64,000 nucleotides of DNA from positions 2,890,152 through 2,954,151 of the forward strand of contig NW_002060944.1 in the NCBI RefSeq assembly GCF_000150275.1, in the 5' to 3' direction. The DNA comes from Trichoplax adhaerens (Eukaryota; Placozoa; Uniplacotomia; Trichoplacea; Trichoplacidae). This document shows positions 24,144 through 35,900 of this stretch, piece after piece. The translations under genes were made by a program, and so were the position numbers. The notes under the pieces were generated by a model. It did not search any database. It was not told the DNA's origin and worked only from the letters and a program-made list of their open reading frames with translations. The stretch's first letter is position 1; each line of letters begins with the position of its first letter.

Positions 24144-24247
24144 AATCGAATTGAATATTATACAATATACTTTTCTATATCATGAAAGGGCAGGATCGCT
24201 AAATCCGGCAATGGTACAATAGTACCAGCTACCGGCAGGGATTGTCA

Positions 24248-25442
24248 TTAGGTCATTGGCTGTACCAGTCGTTGGTTGTGCTCTGTCATCATTGCGAATG
24301 CAAAATCACCATGAGTCGGTCCATCCGACCCACTCAACACTGTTGTGTTCGAACCTTTCTCAGGTCTTACAGTACGTACATTAAAATAGTAGCGTTCTGT
24401 CGCTTCTTGGACAGAGAGACTTACAGTATGCAGTAGACCTGAATGTACTACATAAACAGGACAACTAGCTGAATCAATCACAAAAGTGAATCTCAAAATA
24501 ATAATAATCTCCAGTAATAATCTCAAATAATTTTATATCACTGCACTAGTCTAACGACTCTAACCTCGCTCCGTCGTTCGTCATAATTGAACGTACTATC
24601 AAGCTGGACTAACTGTATACTTTTGACTGTACTATTTGAACAGTCACTCATTCGATCAGTTGCATTGATCTTGGCATTCATAGTCAAGGAAAGCAGTTTG
24701 TAGACGGTAATGAATATATATTTCCTGAATGGCTGTACTGTAGTTTGCGGTTAATTATTTTTATGATATAATCTTGGCTACTGTTATTAGTTAATGCAGT
24801 AATGATTTATTGCGAATAGCGGTGCTCCTATTTGAACTTCGTTGCTTTTCTTGCAGCGATCTGTCGTCAGTGAGCTTGTATCATCAATGTTGAATTAATG
24901 ATTGATGCAAACTTAGCAGCCTGCTTTCTAGTGTGACTGCAGTGCTATGAGTACATTAGTGGTATAACTCTAAAAATAGGAATAGATTGTGGGTAATCAA
25001 CCGCTACGCAATGCAACGATAGATTACTATCATAATAACGTACATAATTACAGTTTTTGATTCAAGATAGTAATGAAATAAAGAAATAGCTAGTCTAACG
25101 TATACGTAAGATCAAATAGAAACGAACTAACCGATGGACGTTGGGCAATATTGCAGATATGTGAGCTCGTAGCGTATATACAGTATATCAATAATTGTCA
25201 TTTAAATTGAATCATGTCATTAAACTATGGGATGATTTGACGATTGCATTTCATGATTATAATAACTATTCAATTACAAGTACAGCTTACTGTTTACAGG
25301 TAGCATCTTGCGAATGGCATTGACCAGCATCATCATCATCCACTAAGCTTCCTTTGTTATTAACATTGAATGTATAGGAGTAGCTCGGTAAAGTAAAGAA
25401 TATGACAGTAATCCCAAATAAAGCTAACACCAGAGAATGCAT
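24248..25442 (-). CDS. Candidate secreted protein, two exons, unknown family
   Basis: Exon 1, 25442-25298, opens with a classic signal peptide (MHSLVLALFGITVIFFTLPS, likely cut after SYS), then an acidic run VDDDDAGQC. Its donor is CCT-GTAAAC in phase 1. If unspliced it stops at 25287 as a 51-aa peptide. Exon 2, 24468-24248, follows acceptor GATTCAG in phase 1 and reads SCPVYVVHSGLLHTVSLSVQ, YYFNVRTVRPEKGSNTTVLS and EHNQRLVQPMT before a stop. The joined protein would be about 121 aa with one N-glycosylation site (Asn-Thr-Thr). The pairing is inferred only from phase and order; each exon is independently open. No homolog recognised. Exon 2 could instead start at the ATG at 24526 with its own hydrophobic leader. 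Confidence 0.35.
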
Positions 25443-25789
25443 ATTTAAGTAATTATGTCCTTTTTCTCACCATTACAGCTGAAATAGTTTAGTGCCTTGC
25501 ATCATGGAGCACGTTGGCTTTGCTCGTTTTTAAATTGCTCTTGACAAGCTATTGTCTACTGTAGGTTAATAATTTAAATTATTAATTGGTAAAGTCGAGT
25601 ATTTATCAGTTGTGATCAGCTATAAAAAAAATAAAGAAAATTAAAAGTAGGTAAAAAATGAGTAGGAGCTTCAAAATACTAACGTACAGTACTGTAAGTG
25701 AATGATTCTAAATTTATATGAATTTCTTCAAGTTATTTATTTATTTATTTACTGTTTTAGTGATTCAATTGACTGGCAAATGATTTACT
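25443..25789. other. Spacer upstream of candidate secreted protein
   Basis: AT-rich, no gene seen. Contains short TTTA runs near 25736-25755 and an isolated GTACAGTACTGTA at about 25685. Likely the promoter of the minus-strand gene. Confidence 0.5.
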
Positions 25790-25853
25790 ATGTTACTGTA
25801 CAGTACAGTACAGTACAGAACGACTAACTCTACAGTATGCCTAGGATCTGGGT

Positions 25854-25892
25854 CCATTTTTTCAACGGTTTTTTATCAACTGGTTTCTGTCA
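25854..25892 (+). repeat. 39-bp element copy 1
   Basis: Begins CCATTTTTTCAACGG, continues TTTTTTATCAACTGG and ends TTTCTGTCA. Flanked by GTAC strings on both sides. Confidence 0.9.
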
Positions 25893-26143
25893 GCGCAGCA
25901 TACTGTACTGTACAGTGTACAGTACAGAAGTACAGAACCACATTGTACGGTTCTGTACTGTATACATATACACATCTATCTATACTGTATACGTATACAT
26001 ATACATACAGTATATAGATATATGTATACATATGCATACAGTGCTGTACTGTACTGTATACAGTACAGTATACTGTACATATATATATATATATATATGT
26101 ACATACTGTATACATATACATATACATACTGTGTACATTTTTA

Positions 26144-26180
26144 CATTTTTTCAACGGTTTTTATCAACTAGTTTCTGTCA
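26144..26180 (+). repeat. 39-bp element copy 2
   Basis: Same element with one T fewer and CTAG in place of CTGG. Confidence 0.9.
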
Positions 26181-26315
26181 GTCTGTGCAGCAGAGTGTAC
26201 AGTGTACAGTACAGTACAGTAGTACTGTACAGTACATGACTACTGTACATTGTACTGTAATGTGTTGTACTGTACACTGTACAGTGTACAGTACAGTACA
26301 GTACTACTGTACTGT

Positions 26316-26354
26316 CCATTTTTTCAACGGTTTTTTATCAACTGGTTTCTGTCA
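26316..26354 (+). repeat. 39-bp element copy 3
   Basis: Identical to copy 1 over its whole length. Confidence 0.9.
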
Positions 26355-26460
26355 CTAGACTCACTACTGTACTGTACAGTGTACAGTACACTGTACACTA
26401 CAGTACCACATTGTACTGTACTGTACAACACAGGACAGTACTGTACAGTACAGTACTGAC

Positions 26461-26900
26461 AGGACTTGATTGTTCGACTGTTTTTGCACACTGTACGGTA
26501 CCCAGCATCTTATTATACTGTAGCTCTGCACATACTTTATTTCAAAATTTTACGCTATAGCCAGTCATCGGCTCCTCGCAGACCCCGATGTAAAGTAGCA
26601 TGGAATAGATTGCAATTGCACTTTTAGAATAACATTGATGCTCAATCTTCCATTAGTTTGGTACAGACGTACAACCGGTGTTCATCGTAGTTATCAGAGC
26701 TATTGTGTAATACGTAGAGTAACATTCTAACAAATTAGCAAGCATTACTGTTTGTACCTGCAGCTTGGATGATCGTTGCGGATGATTCGTCAGACTTTGT
26801 TGTCAAAATCGATCCCATAACTTCAAATTGGACAACGACATAAAGAATACATAATCATTACTACTACTGCTCACAGCAGCCAAAAATTGGGCCTTGGTCA
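26461..26900. promoter_or_regulatory. Upstream region and 5' UTR of CEP350
   Basis: No gene seen. In the frame of the CEP350 start codon a TAA lies about 22 codons upstream (near 26839), with no earlier Met, which supports 26901 as the first codon. I cannot place a transcription start. Confidence 0.4.
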
Positions 26901-29900
26901 ATGTTAAAAACAAATCAACCATCCTATTTGAAAACTACCTATCCTTCAAAAAATTATGTAACAGGTAAGAGCCACCACAACATACAGTAGTGTACTTGGT
27001 AGACGTTAACCATCTTCTACGCGTACAATCGAGTAGATCGATTGACTGCGTGAATTTGGAATAAGTATACTGTCTCTTTTTTATTCTTGCATTATAATCT
27101 GCTAGACCTAAAAGATGTAATTATCCTACTATAAAGCAGATCGTAATCGATTGATAATCCTTACCTCAATACAATTAATGTATTTTGTTCCATATTATTG
27201 ACTAAAGATGTAGACAGAATATTACGCAAAGTTGATAAGGTCAAAATCAAGGTAAATTTACTCCAATTCTACGTAGAGTTCTAAATGTGATCGCTTGTAT
27301 GCAGTATATATACATTACAGTTTTATTTTTGCCTCTTTATACTATCTTTGGTAGTAAAATGTATCTCAATTTCATTCAACTTTACAACATAAATAAGTAT
27401 AGATCGTACACGCTATAGTCACTGTACTGCAATGTTATCATACTGTACCATTACTATGCGTATACTAAGCCAAAAGTAGGACTTCTATACACTCTATGTC
27501 CATTCAGAATGCCATTGTTACATCGCAATCTCTAAATTAATGATTTCCAACGATAGCCAATGAATAATAATTTCGTTTGATTAATGGTACTAGCTCCGTG
27601 AAACGCAGGAACAGTTACAAACGGCATCAAGTAGTGACAATCAAGAAATGAATATGGCCACTGCTATTCACTGGAGGAAAGATGACCAATTTAAGCAAAC
27701 AATAAACGCAAATGAAAATCCAATGAAAGTAGTCATTCAGCGTGTACCTTCGTATACATTAAATGAAGTCAACACATCTAAGCGTCAAAAATTGAATAGT
27801 GATTACAAAGTGACTGCTGACGAAGCCAATCGTGCCAAAGTACGATTCGCAGATAGCCACAAGCCAACAACCGACAGTAGTTTAACCAAAAATGCTGAGG
27901 ATGGCAATCAAACATCGACACAAGAATGCAAAAATATAGAAGATAGAATGGCAGATATCTCTTCATCTCGGACAATGAAAGCCGGTAGTAAAATTATGAA
28001 TGAAATAGAATCTATGACCAAAGCTAGAAGTAAAGCTACACATGGTAGTGATAGAAAAGCATTGGAAAATGATGAGATAAATGACTGGAAGACAAAAGGT
28101 ATAGTAGGATGAATACACGTATAGTTATACGTACCATTATGATTTTTTAGTTAAGCTACCGTAAAATGTGCATGCTATAGCAATAAAGGTAACTATTACC
28201 AAGGGTTATAATTTTGAATACAAGTTATTTGTATCAATGACTTGCGGATTTATATAACATGATAAGGCCATGCAGTAAATAATGCAGGAAGAAAAATCTC
28301 GCCGGCTTTCAATGTGGAGACTTGCTCTATTTCGAAGAGGAAGATAGCAACTGCTCCCGCTCCTCCAAACTATAAGGGTTTTAATCTTTTCGAGGAGTAC
28401 ACTACAACGATAAAAGAGAAAGAACCTGTTATAGGTATTTCATTGTTAAAGTGTAAAATGCCTGTCTTACTCATATTTCTAATATGGGAATATAATTATT
28501 ATTATTATTTTTATTGTCTTACAGTTAAAAGGATTAGCCAAAGAGTACGAAATAATGTGGGTAATCAAATGAACTTGCGCTTCAATAAACCCACAACGAC
28601 TACAACCCAGAATAATAAAAAGCCAGTAATAATCTCAAAAGGTAAAAAGACTATTCGAAAAATCCAGCGCTACGCCGAGAAAGAAGTCAATCTAAAGTAC
28701 AAGCCCCCCGTCACTCAAATAACGCCATATTCTTGGCGTGAGGGCAAAGAAGCCATTCGGAACGCTTTTAAAGAGACGAAATCATCTCAACCTACAAGTA
28801 AATCCCCTCCACCACAGCAGGATTACTCTAGAACTTCATCATCTGCTTCCTCTTCATCAACTTATTCAGCAATGAGAGCAAGTACTCCTACGTCGTCAAA
28901 AGGAGTTAGTGATGCTAACTATAAAAGTGATTTAGAAAAAAATGAGGAGGATCAAAGTAGTAGTAAAGAAAAAGAGGACTCGATATATAACGATCGCTTT
29001 GAAGATACGTCACCAACTGAGAGTGATGACGATAATACCGAATATCGAGGAATAGCCGATCAAATATTACGCGAATTAAAAGGTTTAATTGCAATTGTCA
29101 CTGAATACAATTTATATCGCAAACATTTTCTTTATGTCTAATATGTGGAATCATGCATTCTTTCAATTATCTTAGAAGATACCACAAATAACCAACAGTC
29201 TATCAATAAATCGTCAAAGAATACTGCTCGGAAACGTAAAGCGGCTCTAACAAAGACTCAAGGTAAAGTACTGCAATGGAATGAAGTGCAAAGCATTTTT
29301 ATACTGTACTTATCATTTGTAAATTTTTAAAATAACCATTTGAAATCATTGTAATCCTCCTTGCAATGGTTAAAATATGATTTATATAACTGATGATGAT
29401 GACATATTGTACCTCCTAATTCGTTGAATTGTTAATAAGCCGTAGTATTAACTTGACACTGCAAAGCTGTCTCTCTTAACAATTTTGTCACTAGAATGGC
29501 TTATCCGAGCCCCAAAGAAACATAACTTATATTTCTTCAAATAAGCTAAAACTAAAGCGATTCTAATTGCAGATATTATTTTTATTTTAGTTTGTAAATA
29601 AAATAACCGGCAAGAAATTTATAGTGTGGGTAATTTACTTAACATAACTCTAATTTTTTTACTTTTAAAAGAACATGCAAAACCGTTGCCAAAGCAGCGT
29701 CATTATGATCAGAAAGAAGTACAAGAGTATCAAAAGAAAAAAAACAATTTACGAAATAAGCAACGTCTTGAACAGAGAAAAAAAGAAAAGCTTCATAACG
29801 ATGAGAAGCGGCGGCGGTTGCAGGTTAATCTTTTATTTATAGTATTTGCTAAAATAATTGCAAAGTTGATAAAATTTTACCACCCCCACCAGGAACTTAT

Positions 29901-32900
29901 GATAAAATAGCCATTAGACAAGATAGAAGTTATAAAAGCATATAGAATTATACTTCGTATTTTATTTTAAGTTTTTGATAGGCTGTTGCAAAATACTAAG
30001 ATATTGGGTTGACTTTACAGGATCTTTATAATCAACAAAAAGCTTTACTCGCCGCTAATTTACGACAATCAAGAAAAAAAGTCACAAAATTTCATATTGT
30101 ACAGCAAGGAACTTTTACTTCTAGTACCGCTGAGCAGGACTATAGATTTATAAATAACGTGCAGAACACAGACATAAATCCACGTAAGAAAATATTCAAT
30201 ATCGAATCAGATATACCAAATGTCTGGCAGCCACCAATATCAACTTTGCATAATTATGAAGAACAAGTTGAATCTAGTAATGGAGAGAATCAAATCACAG
30301 ATAGTGCTTCTTCTACGATTACTAGTAAGATTATCGATTTAAAATCTATAATTAACTGTACGTAAATTGTTATCTTAACTGATGAGTTACCAATTAAATT
30401 GCTAGATACTATAGAAGGAAAATCTAATCAATTTAAAGACAATACCTCTATGAATGGAAGCAGTTCGGGTGGCTCGCGCTATCATAATGGAGAAAATGAG
30501 ATAATCTCTCAACAGCATCACGGTAAGATAAGTAGTGAACTTTTTATACAATATAGATGTAGTCATAAGTTTATCTTTTTTAACAAATACTAAGTTAATG
30601 TATAGTATCTTATATTATACTGTACATAGAGTCTAATTAGTCTAGAAGTGGCTTTACATTGTTATACACTTACTGTAATGGCATGCATGACACGTTGATG
30701 ACTAAATTATTCTTATTATTTTATGTTCGCATTTCTGGTTTGTATAGACTCTGTAATTACTGAAAATCAATCCACTAAAGTAAGGCGCATTGAATCCATA
30801 AAGGCAGCTGCTATTCTGTTAAAAGATAGGATTGAAGCAGAGACGAGAAAGTTCATGGCCTTGCAAGCTGCTAAGAAAAGTCAACAGATAAGTCCATCCA
30901 TTCCTCAAAATTACGCTATACAGCTTTCACAGGATAGCACAGAGGATAAAGACGTCACTTTAAGTACTTTTCATCGAGACATTGATCAAGAACGTGAATT
31001 ACCAGGTTTCTATCAAAAGTAATATACTAATTGGAACCTTTATTAGTCAATTAATACCAGCATTTTTTTGGTAGGAATACAAAACTTAAAGTTATTAGCC
31101 AAACATAATCATGAAGAGGTATGGTTATATTCTGAGTAAATATTCTTTTGAATACCATAAAGTTTCACGATGATTTAATTAATTTCTTAACTGAGATACA
31201 TAAATATTTGTGTAGATAATTCAAAATAGAGCTGCATCTATCATTCAGGCGTATTATCGAGGTCACCAGGTCAGGAATACGATCAAAAAAGGAAATCTCC
31301 TTCCAGTAGCTCTTAAGTTACAAGTTATTGAAGATCAAGTAAATGATCAAAGTTTGGATAGTCAATATGCTAAATCAAATAAGCTACAAACCAGTAATAT
31401 CCATCAAGAATTTACAGCAAATGATCAAAACGCAGATGAACTGTATAATGTAACATCTAGTGATAACATTAATCAAAGCTATGTTAATGGTAAACCAAGC
31501 GTTTCGATTCAAACAACATCTCGCTTTGACGAACTATATAAGAAAGCCATTGATGCTTTGGAAGCTTCCAAAGCTGCGATTGGACCATTGGATCTTGACG
31601 ATGAAGAGCAATGTGATGATCGAAAAAGTTTTGAAGGAAGCAATTCTGATTCAGTATCCAATGAGGTTAATGAATATTATCAGAGCTTTAGTTATACGTG
31701 TTTACTACAGAAAGGATTGATTTAAGTGATAAATAAGAAATAGCCCCGTGATGAATTGTCAGTTTAGCTCATACATAGAACTTTATTATTTTATTAAAGA
31801 AGCTGGGGGAGCCTGAAAATCTTCAGTCACCATGGAGGAAAAGCTTACCTTCCGCTTTTCCTAACAACTATGGGTAATTATATATCCAGATTCTGTAAAT
31901 TTGATTACAATAATTAATGTTGACATAGCTATACCGACAATGTTCAATTGAATTCTTACAGTGTTAGCACCGTGTCGTTAATGATTAGAAATTCCAATAG
32001 AAGATATAAAGAAAATTTTAGAAGTAAGGGTTATTACTGTGTTGTCCTTGAATATTTTAATGTAGCTAACTTCAGCACTAATAATAGTACTGTAAGTTAC
32101 TTTGGTAGCTATGAAATTATGATCATATACGCACTTATTCACAATCTGATTTTGGTGATAGATAATCGTGACCATGATGTTCAGCCGTTGAGTGGTATTG
32201 CAAAAGGGAGCTCATCATTACAGGATTTGGACTATGAAAATGATTTCGAAGAATTATCCAAATCGCAAATATCAGATCGCACTGATCAGTACAGTACTTC
32301 ATTTGAAGAACCTTCAGCTGATAAAATAACTGCTGCTGACGTGCTATCGGAATCAATATCTCAACGTGATTCTGTTAATGACTCTAATATTGCGAGAGGT
32401 ATTTATTGTAAAAAGCATATTTCACAATATTATCAAATATTAAGGACAAAGCTTTTATTAGAATTATTTCCTAGATAGTAATAGAACATAAATACCATCA
32501 TGCATATTAAATACGCAGGTGATTCAAACAATGATTATGATGTGGCGAGCCGGATCAGCTTAGATTCAGCTAAGGAAACAGTACAAGCGCCTTCGAGATC
32601 TGCTAATAATCTGGTATCTCCTAATGCTCAACCGCCTAAGCTTCTAGAATCAGAAATTTTTAGCAATTCAAATACAACTGAAGACGATAATGCCGTAAAG
32701 GTATATTTTCATTTGTCAATGTTAGAGCAAAAGTGCCGTTAGTACGCGTATAATAGTGAATTTATCACTAATATATGTGCTATTTTATAGGAACCTCATC
32801 ACAAGCTATCTGACAATAGTCAAGCGAAGACATTTTTAGATAACGTTACGCAAACGGATCGTCCTATCAAGCACGAACTATCAGAAAAGCGCTTGTCTCC

Positions 32901-35900
32901 TGCAGATCTCGAACGACGTCTTCATGCGGAATTACAATATTTAGAATCTATCGATGAGTCAGTTCGTCAGCTAAGCCAAGTAGAAAAAGCTCGAGCCATT
33001 TCATTTGCTCAACAAGAAACCGTTTCACTAGCTCAAATTCTTAAGGTAAAATTTTTTTTATGCATATAATATTGATTAGAGAAATTTTTCTCCGTAGTTT
33101 TAACTGCATTTGACTTTCTAGGCAAGGCAGTACGAACATATGCAAGAAATGGATAAATATAAGTCTGCTGCGGAAAGAGACAACTTGGAGGTGCAAAAGC
33201 GATTTGACGAAGTATGCATTAGTTAACATTATACTAGACACTTTGTACAGTACGAGCATAAATCATACTGTGTTTGTATTATTAGGCAAAAGATGTTTTA
33301 AAGTCGGCTTCTGAATTAACTAGCCAGAAGCTTGCCGAAATTAAATCGGAAGCTTCAGAGTCGGTTCGAAGTGCGGCTCAAAGGTTAAAAGAGGTTTGTG
33401 ATGATATAATTGTCGCTATAAGATTATATTCAACGTGCATATATTAAATTTTGATCTGTTTAGGTGGAATCCGCCATTTCTCAAACAGCAATAAATTTTA
33501 CACAGCAGTTGCAATCGGTATATCAACATGTTATAATTGCCACGAAGAGATACTCCTTTGAAAGCAAACTTAACAGAATTAAATGTCTTTTTACAGGCCC
33601 ATTCTGCTACAGTAGCCAAGCTAGCGGATACTGTTGCAGATCACATTGTGAATGCCAAGAGTTTGGCTATTGAAACAGCTAGTAATGCCGCAACTGCCAC
33701 TATTCAGTCAGTACTAAACAAGGATGTTCGCGATCTTAGAAAAGACGGTGGCGATAGTTATAAAATATCTGAAACTTCATCAAATGATACCGTCAGTTAT
33801 GGATCCTATTCCTCTAAATTTTCATCACCTATATCGAATAAGCAATCAGAGGTTGCTGAGGCCAGCAAGGCATCGAATTCATCATTCTCAAAATCCAATG
33901 TTGAAAATAGTGTCGTGTCTGAACATTTATCAAACGATTCCGGCCAAAATCGCTCAAGTAAAACTTCAATTACTGATTCGAGTGCTAGGTAATAATGCAC
34001 TAATTTAATGATTTCATTGCAATATATTTGTTGTCGAAGGGATATCGAGATTGTGATAACTCTTGATGTGTAGTTGAAATCATAGGAATTAATATATGCT
34101 GTTTTGTAATGTACAGCTTCGCCAAAGAATTATCTGTTACCGCTTCATCCGAAAAAGATATAAGCGAAAACATCGATGGTAGAGCATGTTACTTAAACTA
34201 TAAGTTAGTTTTAATTTACTCTTGACTCATATTTATATTTGTGTACTTTTTTACTGAATAGTGAGGTCATCTGGTTCGCATGATTATACTTCACGATTTG
34301 AAGACCTTTCTTCATCATCGACTATACAAGAAACAGCGGATGCAGACAAGGTATTATGATTGTCTTATATTTTCAATTTAGATATGTTTATTATAATATT
34401 AATTATCCAATTCTTGTTCGTTCATTTATGGAACAAGTCCTTTCATGAAGTTTTGCCATCCGTTAGCCATCGTCGACGCTATAGCTCAGAAAATGGTCAA
34501 TCTAATATCGACATTTCTGACACTGCAAGCATCTCATATAGTTCGGTACGATGATATACGAGGCTAATTACTGTGTAAATTTATAAATTTGATACAAGAT
34601 TTTTGTGATATAGGAGGATGCATCCCCTGCTGCGACTTTTAATGAACCTTCATCCAATCAAGGAAAATCTCTTTTTGTTAAAAAAAATTTATTTGGTAAA
34701 TTTACAAAATATATGGTACAGCAATATATGAAGGAAGAAATGGTGCGCGCTAAACATCAAGCCGCTCTACTAAATCTGCGTGAGAAAGTAGTGCAAGAAA
34801 AAACAGAAGCCGAAATAGCGTGGCTAGAACATCTGAAAAAGTACTATTATAAATCTAGCAGGAAATAATGGAAATAATATATATCGAGATGATATTTCTT
34901 ATAACTTAGTTAACTTTTCTTGCTTGTCGTATATTATTCGCAACAGAAAATTTCGTAGTAAGGGTGAAGACGACAAAATGCCTATGTTGCGTAAGCGTCA
35001 AAGGAGCCTTTTACTACATCTCCAGGCTGAACAGGTTAGGTCCAGTGAATAAGTGCAAGTATACAGTTTAACACGATCCTGATAAGAACTCTACAAATCT
35101 TTAGGCTGAAATTAAGCGACTCAAGGCTGCCAATCGAGCTGCACAAGAAGAGCGAAAATTAATTATGTATCAACAAAAGGAAATTGATCGTATTAGAAAA
35201 ACAACTCAAGCATATCGTGGTAAATTATCTAAGCATAAATCAAAAGATGATAAGAACGCATCAGTATTAGATCAAAAACTGGTATGTATAAAAGCGGTTT
35301 ATAGCTTTCCGGTATAATCATTTGTAAAAAATTAAGGGCGATTAAGATTCTTAAGACTGCAATATTTAAAATTTAATAGACTGGTAGTGATATTAGCGCA
35401 GAAGATGAGGTCATGGATTCAAGGCTACCTGCGGGATTGTCCACGTCTCCTGATGTCGTTTCTGTCGCATCGAAAAGTGATGACTCAACTCCAACAGAAA
35501 CTACTGTTATGAAAAAATTGAAAAATATGCAGAAACACTTTTCGGAAAGGTAAATGCCAAGAACTTTTCCTTATGTGTGAATAATAAACTTACATTCTCT
35601 TTCTGATTTATCTGCTGTAGATTTTTAACTCCCCGTGAGCAAAAGTTACAGCGTCGTCGCAAAGAAGCTGATGCATTATTAGATAAGCAAAAGCGTCTGC
35701 TAACATGGAAAAATGATTTGGATGAAGAGCAGGGTGCAATTAATCTTACATTAGATAAAGTCGCTGAACTCGGAACTAGCCAGCTAATAGAATCAACATC
35801 TAAAGGAGCAAAGATAGGAACAGCCAAAAAGTTTTCTACCGATGAATTCAATGATCATGATAGTTCAAATCTAGCAGAACACGACGCTATCAAAAATACA

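Larger units (their letters stand above)
25790..26460. repeat. GTAC palindrome cluster 3, largest, with three 39-bp elements
   Basis: About 670 bp made almost wholly of overlapping GTACAGTAC, TACTGTACTGTA and CTGTATACATATAC strings, plus a perfect AT palindrome (TACATATATATA...TATATGTA) near 26078-26103. Embedded in it are three copies of a non-GTAC element (25854-25892, 26144-26180, 26316-26354). The cluster separates minus-strand genes (left) from CEP350 (right). Open frames across it, including one of 173 codons on the plus strand, are low-complexity and not genes. Confidence 0.85.

Noticed and set aside
25837-26358. Plus-strand open frame of 173 codons
   Set aside because: Made of GTAC-repeat translations (Tyr/Cys/Thr/Val runs) and the 39-bp element read three times; overlapping frames on both strands are equally open, as expected for a palindromic repeat.
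27648-28098. ATG at 27648 as the CEP350 start
   Set aside because: The frame continues upstream to an acceptor at 27608, and two earlier exons (26901-26964, 27208-27251) join in matching phase.
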